A DNA stretch of 35,816 nt from Chara braunii. Taxonomy: Eukaryota > Streptophyta > Charophyceae > Charales > Characeae. Below, one piece after another: positions 26,491 through 35,816 of the stretch. The stretch spans positions 223,124 through 258,939 of the forward strand of contig BFEA01000789.1 in the NCBI GenBank assembly GCA_003427395.1, given 5' to 3'. The first letter of the stretch is position 1; every line of letters starts with the position of its first letter. Made by a program: the position numbers and the translations under genes. The notes beneath the pieces were generated by a model, which did not search any database, was not told where the DNA came from, and saw only the letters and a list, made by a program, of their open reading frames with translations.

Positions 26491-27660
26491 CCACTTAAGA
26501 AGCAACAATATGCCAGACTCAGGAGAGCGTTAACTACATATCTCTGGAAAAATAGTGCCAAAGCAGAGGGCTGTATATCGAGGGTTAGTTGGGAAGTTCT
26601 TACGCAGCCAAGAACCAAGGGAGGATTAGGAATCCTGGATTCTGAGAGAGAAAGCGAAACGCTGATCTTCAAAGTGGTGGTCAGACTGTTGATAGGCAAC
26701 GATGTCCCCTGGTCTCAATTAGCCTGCCTTCAGATTGCCTCCCTGGCACCAGAAGCATTGACAGACAACAGGCTGCACTCCTTCCAATGACTGACTAATA
26801 CCGACTGGACTCTGCCCTCCCCTCCGCAACATCGGCAGGCGACCGACCCACGACAAGCGGTGAGAGCAGACATCCCCCAAGATCCCCTGTGGCCATATAT
26901 GCTTAAACTTTTGAGAAGGCGAGGGCCGAAGCAAAAACAACCCCCGAATAGATGGCAGGATATTTGGAGGCAACCCCTGTTTGATAATCCCCGCCTCCTG
27001 GATGAAAATGACAACCCCTTCAGTCTTAAAAATAACTCACCGTGGCTTACCAGGGCGAAAAGGGGAATATACACAATAGGGGACTTGTGGGACCCGCGCG
27101 CAAATGACTGGGCAACAACTGAACAACTGCAACGCAAGCTTAAGCATGCCAAGAACGTGGGAGACAGAAAGGCCATGCTGATAGAGGCCCTCCCCCTCAC
27201 GTGGCGTCTCACTATCCAAAATGGCCCCGATATCAGGGACGAAGATTGGACTGTCAAATTTGCAGACCTGCCCCGTCCGCTTACAATTTTTAGAGTCTGC
27301 AGCAATGATAATGGTCAATGTACGCTGCAAGCATACGACCTTCTAAGCCCTGGGGCCAGATTCTCGAAACTTGCTAGAAATGAAAACCTGGATGGGGCCG
27401 AAAATTGGGGGGTGCTGATGCATGTGCGTGTCGTGGGGGATCCACAAGATGGGCTCTTTGTGTTCGAACCCACAACCCCGGTAGCGAGACTCCCTTTTGA
27501 CCCGACTGAATGGGAATGGCCTGGCCCTAAACCCATGCTCATATGGGACTACACAGTCAAAGGAGGGTACCGGGCCTCAAGGACCGCCCCAGAGATCGCC
27601 CAAACGCTGGCTGCCAGATGGGCGCGTGACTCACCCTTAGACTCACAGATGACAGTTGAC
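26491..27660 (+). pseudogene. LINE pol C-terminal region, frame 1 part
   Basis: Continues the RT frame after the TAG at 26488-26490 with LKKQQYARLRRALTTYLWKN and PRTKGGLGILDSERE, a typical segment after L1-type RT. A TGA at 26788-26790 interrupts it. From 26860 it reads GPKQKQPPNRWQDIWRQPLF, GIYTIGDLWDP and MLIWDYTVKGGYRAS, matching the second LINE copy at 34223-35000. Near 27655 the sense moves one frame over. Confidence 0.8.
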
Positions 27661-28375
27661 CTGCGGTCACCTGCCGTGGGCCAAGTATGCCAAAATAATG
27701 CCCACGAATCTGCGAGCCCTGCAATGGCAAATCATCCACCGGTGCCTGCCCACTCCCGATTGGCTGGTGTCTCGTACCGACCTCGAACAAAAAGGATTGC
27801 TATCGCCTTTATGTGCCTACTGTGCTAGAGCAATGCCACCAGCCAAGGCCACTTTGGAGCATTGTTTATTGGTCTGCCCCATGGTCACTCAACTGTGGCA
27901 GTGGTGGGATGCAGCTTTTCGATCCCTCACAGGAGAGCATATCCCATGGGACCTAGGGCTACTGCTGCTGGGTAAAAAACAGCACCTGATGAATCAGTGG
28001 TCCCCCTATGCAACTAATCCCTTCTCTTACACCAGGCTGCAAATGCTCATGTTAGCCTGGAGAGCCAGGTGCTCGTTCGAAAAAAGGGACCACCAATTCG
28101 GACTGCAGCAAGCCCAACAAGTTCTGCAGGATAGTATTAGGTCCGACACGCAAGATGCGTGGAAGTCATTCATTCAGGACTATAGGGAGGAGAAGGACCC
28201 TGTTGTTAGGGAAACACTTAAGTCGGCCTTTTGCCTGTTGTGGCAGGATCCGCACCATACATTTTCTGAACTAGACTGTGACCTCAATATCCACTGGAAG
28301 CATTGGAGGGCTACAGAGCCATTATGGCAAAGAAGACCCTTCCACTGCTTCCAAATCCCTTTCTTTACAACTTAA
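27656..28375 (+). CDS. LINE pol C-terminal zinc-binding (zf-RVT) domain
   Basis: Frame-shifted continuation of pol, natural end at 28375. It contains the zf-RVT-like block MPTNLRALQWQIIHRCLPTP, LCAYCARAMPPAKATLEHC and LLVCPMVTQLWQWW, with ligand pattern C-x2-C, H-C and C. A basic, Trp-rich tail follows (LHW-type NIHWKHWRATEPLWQRRPF). The same blocks occur in the copy at 34865-35710. The domain probably helps RNA or target binding. The first residues from 27656 are a frameshift artefact; homology starts at about 27685. Confidence 0.85.
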   Translation: MTCGHLPWAKYAKIMPTNLRALQWQIIHRCLPTPDWLVSRTDLEQKGLLSPLCAYCARAMPPAKATLEHCLLVCPMVTQLWQWWDAAFRSLTGEHIPWDLGLLLLGKKQHLMNQWSPYATNPFSYTRLQMLMLAWRARCSFEKRDHQFGLQQAQQVLQDSIRSDTQDAWKSFIQDYREEKDPVVRETLKSAFCLLWQDPHHTFSELDCDLNIHWKHWRATEPLWQRRPFHCFQIPFFTT

Positions 28376-29438
28376 CTTCGTTCTGGTGTCACAATAAGGC
28401 TCCATCGGGGTCCCCGCCCGCAAGAAGATACACGCTACACCCTATGAATGTGGCCCGGACCCCGCTCCGTCTTCTTCTTGCCCACCTCACCCCCCCCTCT
28501 CCCTTCCCTGCCCTGCCTCTGCCCCCCGTTGCCCTGCACCCTCTGCCCCTCCCCCCCCATCCCGTCCCCTGTTCTCTAACAAGTCTCAAACACTCCCAAG
28601 AATTGGAGTGACTACAAATGACGAAAGCGGCACCGACGGACACACAAGATACGGTACCATGAGAGAGTGACAATGCCAGCTCACAATGATTGCACAGGGA
28701 TTTCTGCCACAAAAAGACACCCTGGGGAGGGGAGCGCTGCATTCCTTAATGCATAGCCACGGCCTGCCCGACCCGGGGTATACATTCAAAGACAGACCAA
28801 AGTGGATCTCCCTTTCAAGAGTACTCATGGGTCGACTCTCTGGCGATGAGGACAACAGACTGGATGTTGACAAGCTAGGAAAGACAATGGGAGTAGGGTG
28901 AAGCTGTGGCCTACGGATATTGGGGGGCTGCAGGCACCTGGGATAGTGGCCCGTCATTGGCAGCAGGGGTAGAGCAGATCTAGATTGAAAGTCCGGGCGG
29001 GCGGCCTCCCGGGGGGACTTGGCCACTAGTAAGCAAGAGCTATATAAAGGGCGTGGGAAATATGCAGCCCGAAGGGATAGGAGGTAGCTCCAGAGTAACA
29101 ACTGCATGGCCAAATGCCCAAATACTCAGAGAGAAGAGAGAGAGAAAGAGGGGCCAGCCGAGGTTACTAGGTGGGGTGATATAAGCATCCTCATGCTTTT
29201 GGCATCCAGACGACTCTCCTCCAACAACAAGCCCAAGTTTTCGGGAAATAGACAGAGCCTCGCAGGAAGAGAAAATAAAGAGCAGACCTACAGCCTTGGG
29301 ATTTCCCCAAAGCTGTGACCTAAGCCTTAGGGTTCTCAGCATGATCAGAGCTTCTCAGCTTAATACATGTAAATACTAAATACAGGTTTGGGGAACAAAA
29401 AAAAAGAAAACAGAAAAAAAAAGAAAAGAAAAAAGAAA
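28376..29438 (+). other. Probable LINE 3' untranslated region ending in an A-rich tail
   Basis: No frame shows protein character. It contains a strongly C-rich stretch (28485-28570) and ends in A runs broken by single G or C bases (about 29396-29438). That would suit the poly(A)-type tail of an L1-type LINE. A target duplication partner was not found, so the boundary is approximate. Confidence 0.4.
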
Positions 29439-29514
29439 TCTCCTGACAAGATATCATGGAATGGAATGAAGGGGTGGGGTTTAATGTTTTGGGCTAAGAA
29501 CTAAAGGGCCTTGG

Positions 29515-29568
29515 TCCACGACTCACCAAATGTAGAATGATTCCACGACTCACCAAATGTAGAATGAG
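29515..29568. repeat. 27-bp direct tandem duplication
   Basis: TCCACGACTCACCAAATGTA with its GAATGAT/GAATGAG end occurs twice back to back, followed by short GAATGA repeats. Confidence 0.85.
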
Positions 29569-29569
29569 A

Positions 29570-30440
29570 ATGAGAATGAATCTTCCGCTGCAACATGGGA
29601 AGATACACGTGTTGAGTGGAGGGGCGAGGCCCTAAAGGAGAAAGGGTGAACAGAAAGGGTGAACAGGTGCGGGTTTAAATTTCTGATTTCTGCATGTGGT
29701 GCTGAGTTTGAAGGTAGGGGATTGGAGAACTAGGATTGGGGGTCGGTGAGGTGGGGGCCATGAAAACCATAGAGGCACTTTAAGATTTTAGCAAATATTT
29801 CTCGATTACGGTTTTGTCGGCCAGGTTTGAGGACTTCGGGCCCCACAGGAGAGGTGTTTGTGCTAACTTAGCACGAACCTGACCATCTTTTCGACCAGGT
29901 GGTCTCTCCTTCAAATGACCATAGTCACAGGGCGGCCTGCCGCACTAGCCGGGTGTGGGGCCCTATATCCAGCCTCCTAGGCAAGAAAATCTTCCACCAT
30001 CTGACTGTGTGTGCTGGGGCATGAGTGCCTGCTGTCTTTTTCATGTTCAAAGCTTTCTGACAAACAAACAAACAAAAAAAAACAAAAAAAAAAAAAAAAA
30101 AAACAGAAAAACAGGCAGAGGATATCCGCCGGTGATCTGTGCAGATCAGCAGCGGAGAACACCCACGCATATTTCTTAAGATGTGGGCCGGGTAGGCCCC
30201 TTCTCCAATCTGTCATCTTGTGGTCCAATGGACCAGTTACCATTGGCAACATCTGATGCTTTTTCACCCTCAGCGACGAGGGGACGCTTCTGATGAGACT
30301 CTGCTGAGATTATATCCTTCTGCGACGTCCCTGCAATCTGTGGAAAAAGTTATGGGTTCGGATTTTGGAATCGTGATTTCAGAGCCGTCCGAGGTGCAAT
30401 CCCAAGAATGGACCTAAGCTATATTCTTCCTCTATCTATG
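29570..30440. other. No gene; A-rich tract near 30060-30105
   Basis: Contains AAAC repeats and a long A run at about 30063-30105. Frames here are short and have no family resemblance; poly-Lys and poly-Phe frames are artefacts of the A run. Confidence 0.5.
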
Positions 30441-30905
30441 TGGAAAGGACCTTGCTCCACTACATGTATCTGGACAGACTGCCAGGCAGATACTTCCGGA
30501 CTGACAACTCACCTTATGTAGAAACCAACAAACAGAAAACGCTCTGCCTCCACGAGCTGAAAGCTGGAACCATAACCTTTCTGCTGTCGAAATATACTCT
30601 GGAAGAGCTAGAATTTCGAGCAAGGACCTCCTCTTATCATATCTGGTTCAGCTTGTGGGGTATCGATATCAAATGACATACTCCACGAAGTGCTCCAGTC
30701 ACGGGGGGATCGGATAAGTGAACTTGCTTACTTGATCCGTCCCCGAGCAAGCCACAGTTGCCTGAATATGTCAACAGTAACCCCCTGCCCCCCTCTGGAA
30801 GCCCCCTGAAAAATATTGTACCTTGAAAATTTTGTTGCTGATTCGGACAGCTCTTGAAGACCGCAGTTGGAATCTGCCCCAAAAAAAAAAAAAAAAAAAA
30901 AAAAA
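30441..30905 (+). other. Anonymous DNA ending in a ~25-base A run (possible retroposed copy)
   Basis: The A run at 30881-30905 follows GGAATCTGCCCC. This could be the tail of a retroposed RNA, but no source gene, polyadenylation signal or target duplication was identified. A 78-residue frame (30440-30676) is not recognisable. Confidence 0.3.
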
Positions 30906-31235
30906 GGATATTTGGGCACTCTTTTTTCAAAACCGGTTTCCCGGTTCACCCCCCCTGGGCTGGTCCGGCTCCGGTTGGACCGGGGTAGCTCAACCAGCCG
31001 GTTGTCGGCCCAGCACTGCTACAAATCCCTATTCGGAGTAGCTTTCGGAGTTCGCCAAAGCTTTTTTCGAGTCTGCTGTTTTTGCTAACCTTTTTGTTAC
31101 TGCTTCAAATACGGTGAAACTGAATACAGATATACCCTAAAGCACATATATAACAGGCAAAAAGAAAAACTGAGAAAAGAGTAAAAATTCAGGGAAATAT
31201 GACAGTTTCGGTGAAAAATGATCTGTTCTATTCGA

Positions 31236-31290
31236 TATGGGACGCTGGGCCCGGTTCCGAGCACGTGCTGCTCCCCACGAATAGACCGGA
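31236..31290 (-). repeat. Dispersed repeat R1, minus copy
   Basis: Plus reads GACGCTGGGCCCGGTTCCGA, GCACGTGCTGCTCCCCACGA and ATAGACCGGAGC: the reverse complement of the R1 core, with the GTGCTGGGAATCGGGCCCAG part next to the GTCTATTGGTGGGGAG part. Confidence 0.6.
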
Positions 31291-31584
31291 GCACTTGTTT
31301 AAAAAAAAAAACAAAAAAAAACACCAGTACTTGGCCCAGCTATCGGCCGCGAAAAAAAAAAGAGTAGAAACATTTCTAGTCGGATGAATTTGGGCGCTCC
31401 TGTAGTAGCCCGTGCGTTTCCTAAAATCGTGGCGCGTTAACGGGCACGACTCTAGGAAGTACTGGTGGTTCAAGATAATATATGTCTTATGATCCTGGCC
31501 AATTTCAAAGTACACATTCATCAGAAAGTACAATGTCGTCCACTTGCAAACAGAAATGAATGAACTTGAGAGGAGAGAGAGGGA

Positions 31585-31622
31585 AAGAAGAAGAAGAAGA
31601 AGAAAGAAAGAAGAAGAAGATG
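31585..31622. repeat. (GAA)n-type microsatellite
   Basis: GAAGAA repeats with GAAA variants, followed by TGACGTACACC. Confidence 0.9.
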
Positions 31623-31732
31623 ACGTACACCAGCATAGACCAATGATAATGCTCTTCTTCTTCGCCAACCACTCTCCTCTTCCTTATCTCCTCCCCTCTT
31701 ATTCAAACAAGAAATAATAGTAGTAATGTTGA

Positions 31733-32194
31733 ATGGCTGAACGAGAAGCAATGTCCGAGTCCCTCTTCTACTGCAGGTATCACATAAGGTCTACCATAGC
31801 CATGGCCACCGTTCTTCCTCCGTCTTCCATGGCTGAGGCTATGTCGGGCTACCAGGGCACTGCCCTGCTGTGCAAAGGACAACACAAAGCAGCTATGGCT
31901 GCTCTAGCTCAGGCCGCCATGCCTGACTCTGCCTCGAAGCTTCTTGGTGTAGCTCTACTCCAACTGGGGCCTTCCAGATGCAGCGCCCACCAAGGTGATG
32001 AAGATTGCAACCACCATAGACAGTTAAGTACCTCTGGCGCTCCCCGCCTAGTCCTTGTCTCCCTCCTCCTGCTGTCCTTGCTCCTTCCCTCAGCAGCGCA
32101 GCTCTGTGCTAGCACTGCTTCAGCCAGCGCTCTAACCAGTGTGTCGCCAAACTTGCACACCGACAATGAGGATGTGTACGTCCACCCCATATAG
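31733..32194 (+). CDS. Unrecognised ORF, 153 residues
   Basis: Starts at ATG. Ala/Ser/Leu-rich with a hydrophobic run (LVLVSLLLLSLLLPSAAQ, about residues 107-124) that could be a membrane segment or a buried signal. No family is recognised. A longer but equally anonymous frame (31909-32676) lies on the opposite strand. The block around 32172-32192 recurs in non-coding repeat R3 copy 2, which argues against real coding here. More likely non-coding or LTR-like DNA. Confidence 0.15.
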   Translation: MAEREAMSESLFYCRYHIRSTIAMATVLPPSSMAEAMSGYQGTALLCKGQHKAAMAALAQAAMPDSASKLLGVALLQLGPSRCSAHQGDEDCNHHRQLSTSGAPRLVLVSLLLLSLLLPSAAQLCASTASASALTSVSPNLHTDNEDVYVHPI

Positions 32195-32819
32195 CAGCCT
32201 GCTTGCCTCTTGGCGAGTGACTTTCTAGGCCACACGGCCTCCAAGCAATCGGTACCTCCTCCCTTTCGGAGGGAAACATCATTGCAGACTCTGATATTGC
32301 CCGTACAGGCCCTAGACTCCGACTGGTTGGGCTGGTACCCACCTAGACCTAGCCTACAACTACTGGGCCTCTCAAAATGCCAACTTTTGTCTTCTTCTGC
32401 TCGGCCTCGAGGACCCGGCACATCTACCTCTACTTGGTGTTGTACCGGCCTACCTGCTACTGGAGCGTTTTTCCGCTGCCGGCCTCTTTCCCCGCCACTT
32501 GAGTGTTTTTCCCCACTGCAACCCTCAATGTCACGGCCACAGGTAAGTACCGGCCCTTCGGGCCTTCTGAACGACAAGTGCCCTTGCGGGTCACACACAC
32601 ACTCAAGCCGACAAGCACTCAGACAGGCATGCAGACCAGCAAGCACACACACACACAGACTTAGAAAACTGAGCAACAGGGGGGAAACTCAGCAAGGCAT
32701 ACATTCCATGAGCAAAAGTCAGAAACCAGTTGTGTGTCTCAGTCCGTGTTTGGCAGGTCATTACATCTGTATCTTTCAAAGATACCTTGTGAGCAAGTCC
32801 ATTGATGAAGAATATTGAT

Positions 32820-33030
32820 TGCGAGGAATTAAAGAAAATATCGAGGATATTATTTAGTTGATGATCGAAGTTGATTATTAAGTTGATGAATGTGATTGTG
32901 ATTGGATGACGATTAGTTGCTTAATTAAGAGATAGAGAAAATAAAATTGTTTTTTAATAAATCCACCTGGAACGAAGAAATATAGAAGAGTAATAAATAG
33001 AACCAGATCCAAATATTGAAATAAGAAAAA
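32820..33030. other. AT-rich low-complexity stretch
   Basis: Rich in GTTGATGA/GATTA motifs and A runs. No gene. Confidence 0.5.
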
Positions 33031-33034
33031 ACTT

Positions 33035-33475
33035 CAAAAAACTGGGCCCTTCCCTCCCCTCCCCCTCCCCTTATCTCTTCCTCCGTAGAACCACTAATCC
33101 CCTGCCCACTACCTCTGCTCCCTTTCTCCCGCCTTTACCGCCTCCTTCAACATTCCTCACTCCCTCCCACGGCCGTCACTCCTCTGCTTCCCCCTGTTGT
33201 CACCGCTCCCCCTCCCCCTCTCTCTTTCTTCCCCCATGAGAGAAAAGAAGAGGAAAACAGCGAAGTACAGAGTGCCAGACAGAAGCGCAGATACAAGGAG
33301 TGATCAGAGACAGAGAATGAAGAAAGAGGGAATGGAAAGGAGACAAAGAGATGAAACATCAAGGAGAGAAGAAGAAGGGAAGAACGCCTAGCAGAAGGAG
33401 AAAGAAAAGAGATGTTGCCCACAGTGATGGAGAAGATATAGAAATCAGGAATAATTATGGACTCACACTAATGAA
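33035..33475. repeat. Pyrimidine-rich tract switching to purine-rich tract
   Basis: The plus strand is almost all C/T from about 33035 to 33232 and mostly A/G from about 33238 to 33475, with an abrupt switch at CCCCCATGAGAG. It is low complexity, and the apparent frames are Pro/Ser/Leu or Lys/Arg/Glu repeats. Confidence 0.7.
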
Positions 33476-33539
33476 AACAGACCAGATGACTGAAATAGGA
33501 AAAAAATGTGAGCCCCACCCCCCCATATCTCTTCCCTCT

Positions 33540-34030
33540 CAGGAACCACAAATCTACCATCTCTAAAATCCTGTGTCCTAAATAACAAGTAAAACCAGAT
33601 GTCGCCCAGGATTGCAAAAAAAAGAGCTAAGCTTGATATAGCACAATTAGTAGCATACTACGCATGACCTGGACAAACCTAGTACAGATTATAACAAAAG
33701 ATTGGGAAAAAATACCCCCCCCCCTCCCCTCCTTTCCAAGCTATTCCATCGCTGCCTCCACCGAAACGGATTGCCCAGGTTACAGGCCACCCATCCCAGC
33801 CCCAACTATGGACAGACCCACATTCCCACCCCCGGTCCTACAAAAAAGGCATACAGTTCCCTCCCAAAGTGCACCTCTGCCCACCCTTTATCCTAGTCTT
33901 CCCCTGCTGGGATGTGTACGTCCACCCCATTCCCAGAATAGGGCAAACCCGTAAATCTGCCCGCACCCTCTCCAGGGCTTCACTTCCCACCTTGTGAAAC
34001 CCCTGCAGACTGGAGCTCTCCCTTACTACA
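33540..34030 (+). repeat. Dispersed repeat R3, copy 2 (with end of R2)
   Basis: Begins with TCTACCATCTCTAAAATCCT and ACCAGATGTCGCCCAGGATT as at the end of R2. It then has GCTGCCTCCACC, CTCTGCCCACCCTTTATCCT, AAATCTGCCCGCACCC and CAGGGCTTCACTTCC in the same order as 14895-15345. Non-coding. Confidence 0.78.
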
Positions 34031-34102
34031 TCAGTTCTCCATCCATCAGAAACGGAAACCATCGATGCACGAAGGGGAGGTCGCTTTCTTTATCAGGTCA
34101 AC

Positions 34103-34130
34103 CAGTGTCCCTCCCCACCAATAGAACGAA
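34103..34130 (-). repeat. Dispersed repeat R1, short minus copy
   Basis: CCTCCCCACCAATAGAACGA followed by AGC is the reverse complement of the R1 GTCTATTGGTGGGGAG core. It lies directly upstream of the second LINE fragment. Confidence 0.45.
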
Positions 34131-34222
34131 GCTTTTTTTCCCATTTTTTAAGGAGTAGGAAGAAGGTAAGAGACGGGTGCTCTTCTTTATTTTTTTGTTC
34201 TTTTAGAGCACACCACTCTAAC

Positions 34223-34540
34223 ATGAATGTTGCAAAGGTGGACTTGGCAAAGAACCCTTTGTGGACCTCGCTCCTGACCTTGTGGAGGGACATAGGACCA
34301 AATAAACAGTGCCCTCCAATCAGATGGCACGAAGTCTGGAGGCAACCCTGGTTAGGGAATTCCCAGCTGCTGAACCAGCAACGACAACCATTTTCCATCC
34401 GACAGGAATCACATTGGTTGTCCTGGGTAAGGAAATGGATATTCACGATCAGAGACCTGTGGGACATCAGACTTAACACATCGAAAACCGCAGCGCAAAA
34501 ACACCAAAAATCTGGAGGAAAAACTGCAGCAACTCTATGA
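34223..34540 (+). pseudogene. LINE pol C-terminal fragment, segment a
   Basis: Reads KNPLWTSLLTLWRDIGPNK, RWHEVWRQPWLGNSQLL and WIFTIRDLWDIR, matching DPLWPYMLKLLRRRGPK, RWQDIWRQPLFDNPRLL and GIYTIGDLWDPR of the first copy. A frameshift near 34480 ends the homology in this frame. Confidence 0.75.
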
Positions 34541-34895
34541 TGCTGTCCCCCTAGCCTGGTTGCGCATCCTCAACCAGGGCCCACACCTATGCAAAGGAGA
34601 CTGGGTGGTCCCCTTCTCATCAAGTCACATCCCCATGACAATCTATAAGGTGCAAACCTGCATGGCAACACAAGCACAGCTCCAGGCCTACACACCCACG
34701 CTGGCAGGCGCCAGACTCACCCACTTGACAAGGACCCCGGACCTAGATGAGGACATGCCATGGTCGGGACTTATCCGAATCCGTGTACTAGAGGACAACA
34801 AAGATGGCTGGTGGGCCTACAAGTCATCTACTCCCAACTGCCAGCTGCCGTTTGACCCCACAAAATGACAATGGGAGGGCAACAAACCCTTGCCA
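34541..34895 (+). pseudogene. LINE pol C-terminal fragment, segment b
   Basis: Reads LNQGPHLCKGDWVVPF, PMTIYKVQTC, LQAYTPTLAGARLTHL and CQLPFDPTK, then TGA at 34866-34868. The first copy has FDPTEW at this point, so GAA-TGG has become AAA-TGA: two G-to-A changes side by side. Confidence 0.75.
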
Positions 34896-35280
34896 TGGAA
34901 TTGTGGAAATATACGGTAAAAGACTGTTATAGGAAAACACATAAGACAGTCAATACAGCCAACATCATCAAGCACAGATGGCAGCGGGATACAAACCTCG
35001 ACGAAACAGACCTGCAGACGTTTAACTGGTCCGACTGTGCCCGCTTGATGCCTACATCTCAACGGGATCTCCGATGGCAAATCATCTACTGCTGCTTGCC
35101 TACGCCGGACTGGTTGGTGTCAAGATTGCAATTAGAATAATGCGGGGAGTTATCGCCCATTTGCTCCTACGGTGGGTCTTCCAGTCAAAAGCAGATTGCA
35201 AACCTGGAGCACTGCTTGCTCTACTGCCCAATGGCGCGACAAATATGGAAGTGGTGGACGCCGCCTGGCACCGCCTTACA
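34865..35280 (+). pseudogene. LINE zf-RVT domain fragment, segment c
   Basis: LWKYTVKDCYRKTHKT, then ARLMPTSQRDLRWQIIYCCL and PTPDWLVSRLQLE, a TAA at 35138-35140, then ELSPICSYGGSSSQ and NLEHCLLYCPMARQIWKWW. The second zinc ligand of the C-x2-C pair (CAYC in the first copy) is Gly here, so the domain should not fold normally. Confidence 0.75.
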
Positions 35281-35345
35281 ACCGTGGAGTTCCCATGGGA
35301 TCACATGGCAATTCGGTTTGGCAGCTTCGTCAAAGCTCTGCCCCT

Positions 35346-35816
35346 GCAGACCCCTTTCCAGCTAAACCTTTATAAATACACACGGTTGGAAACACTCATG
35401 GTGACATGGCGAGCCCAATGCTCACACGAACGAAAACAGCACACCTTTGGCTTTCTCCAAGCTAAACAACACATTATCGATACCATGAGAGTGAATATTC
35501 AAAGAGCCTGGGAACAATTGAAGAAGGACCTAGCAGAAATAACGGACGTCACACAAAAGACCCAGCAACTTGCCTTATTTCAGGAAATATGGTTGGATCC
35601 CAGAAAACGAATCGGGGAACGGCATGTCGGCCAACACTTGCACTGGAAGCCATGGTGGCAGGAAGAACACTGGTGGAAACGGCGTCCTCTCTCCTATTTC
35701 AGCCCCCCACTACTGGGGCAACCGGTCACAGGACTCCACTCTGCCTGCCAATCACCCCCGCAGGAAACAAACGACACACCACCCCACCTCTCCCCAACCG
35801 GGTTGCAAGAGGGATC
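35346..35816 (+). pseudogene. LINE pol C-terminus, segment d (open to window end)
   Basis: A frame with no stop to the window edge: TPFQLNLYKYTRLETLMVTW, RAQCSHERKQHTFGFLQAKQ, RAWEQLKKDLAEITD and LHWKPWWQEEHWWKRRPLSY. It matches NPFSYTRLQMLMLAWRARCS and NIHWKHWRATEPLWQRRPF in the first copy, with the tail extending about 35 residues further. It is a LINE fragment, not an independent gene. Confidence 0.75.

Larger units (their letters stand above)
17589..29438 (+). mobile_element. L1-type LINE with an oversized ORF1 region (~11.8 kb, decayed)
   Basis: Order: ORF1 with DUF4283-like region and zinc knuckle (17589-20375), Gln-rich coding DNA (20300-22560), unrecognised C-terminal domain (22400-23650), APE-type endonuclease (23677-24720), RT (about 25490-26490), and a C-terminal region with zf-RVT (26500-28375). 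About 1 kb of non-coding 3' DNA follows, ending in an A-rich tract (about 29396-29438). There are no LTRs. The target duplication and the exact ends were not found. Plant L1-type LINEs normally have a short ORF1, so the ~3.7 kb between the zinc-knuckle ORF and the endonuclease is unusual. Confidence 0.85.
34205..35816 (+). mobile_element. Second LINE copy, 5'-truncated (pol C-terminal part only)
   Basis: Parallels 26860-28375 of the first LINE block for block: IRWHEVWRQPW, WIFTIRDLWDIR, MTIYKVQTC, CQLPFDPTK, LWKYTVKDCYR, LRWQIIYCCLPTPDWLVSR, ANLEHCLLYCPMARQIWKWW and LHWKPWWQEE. Nothing upstream of this (RT, endonuclease, ORF1) is present, as expected from a 5'-truncated insertion. It runs off the window end. 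It is clearly diverged from the first copy, so the family is multi-copy and old. Confidence 0.85.

Noticed and set aside
28389-29113. Minus ORFs opposite the LINE 3' region
   Set aside because: Gly/Arg-rich translation of a C-rich tract, with no motif and no support from the second LINE copy.
30840-30905. tRNA 3' end or SINE tail before the A run (AGTTGGAATCTGC)
   Set aside because: It resembles a B box with a C-to-G change, but no A box at the right distance was found.
31909-32676. 255-residue minus ORF with an N-terminal hydrophobic stretch and many cysteines
   Set aside because: No family resemblance; it overlaps an equally anonymous plus ORF, and both share a block with non-coding repeat R3.

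Overview
The window looks like gene-poor nuclear DNA of a eukaryote, most likely a green plant or charophyte alga. No host gene, rRNA or functional tRNA could be supported. Almost everything recognisable is a transposable element, usually broken and often nested in another. The plant-lineage inference rests on three things: a primer-binding site close to the plant initiator-Met tRNA type, a plant-style L1 LINE (DUF4283-like ORF1 with zinc knuckle, APE endonuclease, FADD reverse transcriptase, C-terminal zf-RVT), and chromovirus-like Ty3/gypsy pol sequence. A Chara-like genome is my best guess from memory of such pol sequences; it is not proven here.

Layout. 1-3334: minus-strand remnant of a Ty3/gypsy element (RT, protease, gag), split inside pol by a 321-bp foldback element at 939-1259 with a 4-bp target duplication. 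3335-3984: rearranged and intact copies of a second, unrelated foldback family. 4132-9551: a structurally complete minus-strand LTR retrotransposon with ~1.46-kb LTRs, 5-bp target duplication GTAAC, polypurine tract and primer-binding site. It carries only a gag tail, a retropepsin and a stub of RT, so it is an internally deleted, non-autonomous copy. A canonical -1 slippery heptamer sits directly before the stop of the putative gag frame.

9552-11700: two fragments, on opposite strands, of one unusual RT family (GxPxG and YIDD/LMDD motifs; possibly Penelope-like). The minus-strand fragment is interrupted by a ~113-bp insert flanked by 13-bp direct repeats. 12200-15400 and 16552-16750: copies of dispersed short repeats, one beside a tRNA-like A-box/B-box pair, followed by a (GT)n tract and an 895-bp assembly gap (15657-16551).

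17589-~29438: one long LINE. ORF1 is followed by about 3.7 kb of Gln/Pro-rich coding capacity and an unrecognised C-terminal domain before the endonuclease-RT ORF. The pol frame carries several stops and one frame change, many explicable as C-to-T/G-to-A transitions. 29440-34200: low-complexity DNA, A-runs, a pyrimidine/purine switch and another copy of the 12-15 kb repeats. 34205-35816: the 3' part of a second, diverged copy of the same LINE family, running off the window.

Nothing here forms a working multi-gene pathway. The interest lies in the nesting record, the frameshift signal, the oversized LINE ORF1 region, and two foldback families.
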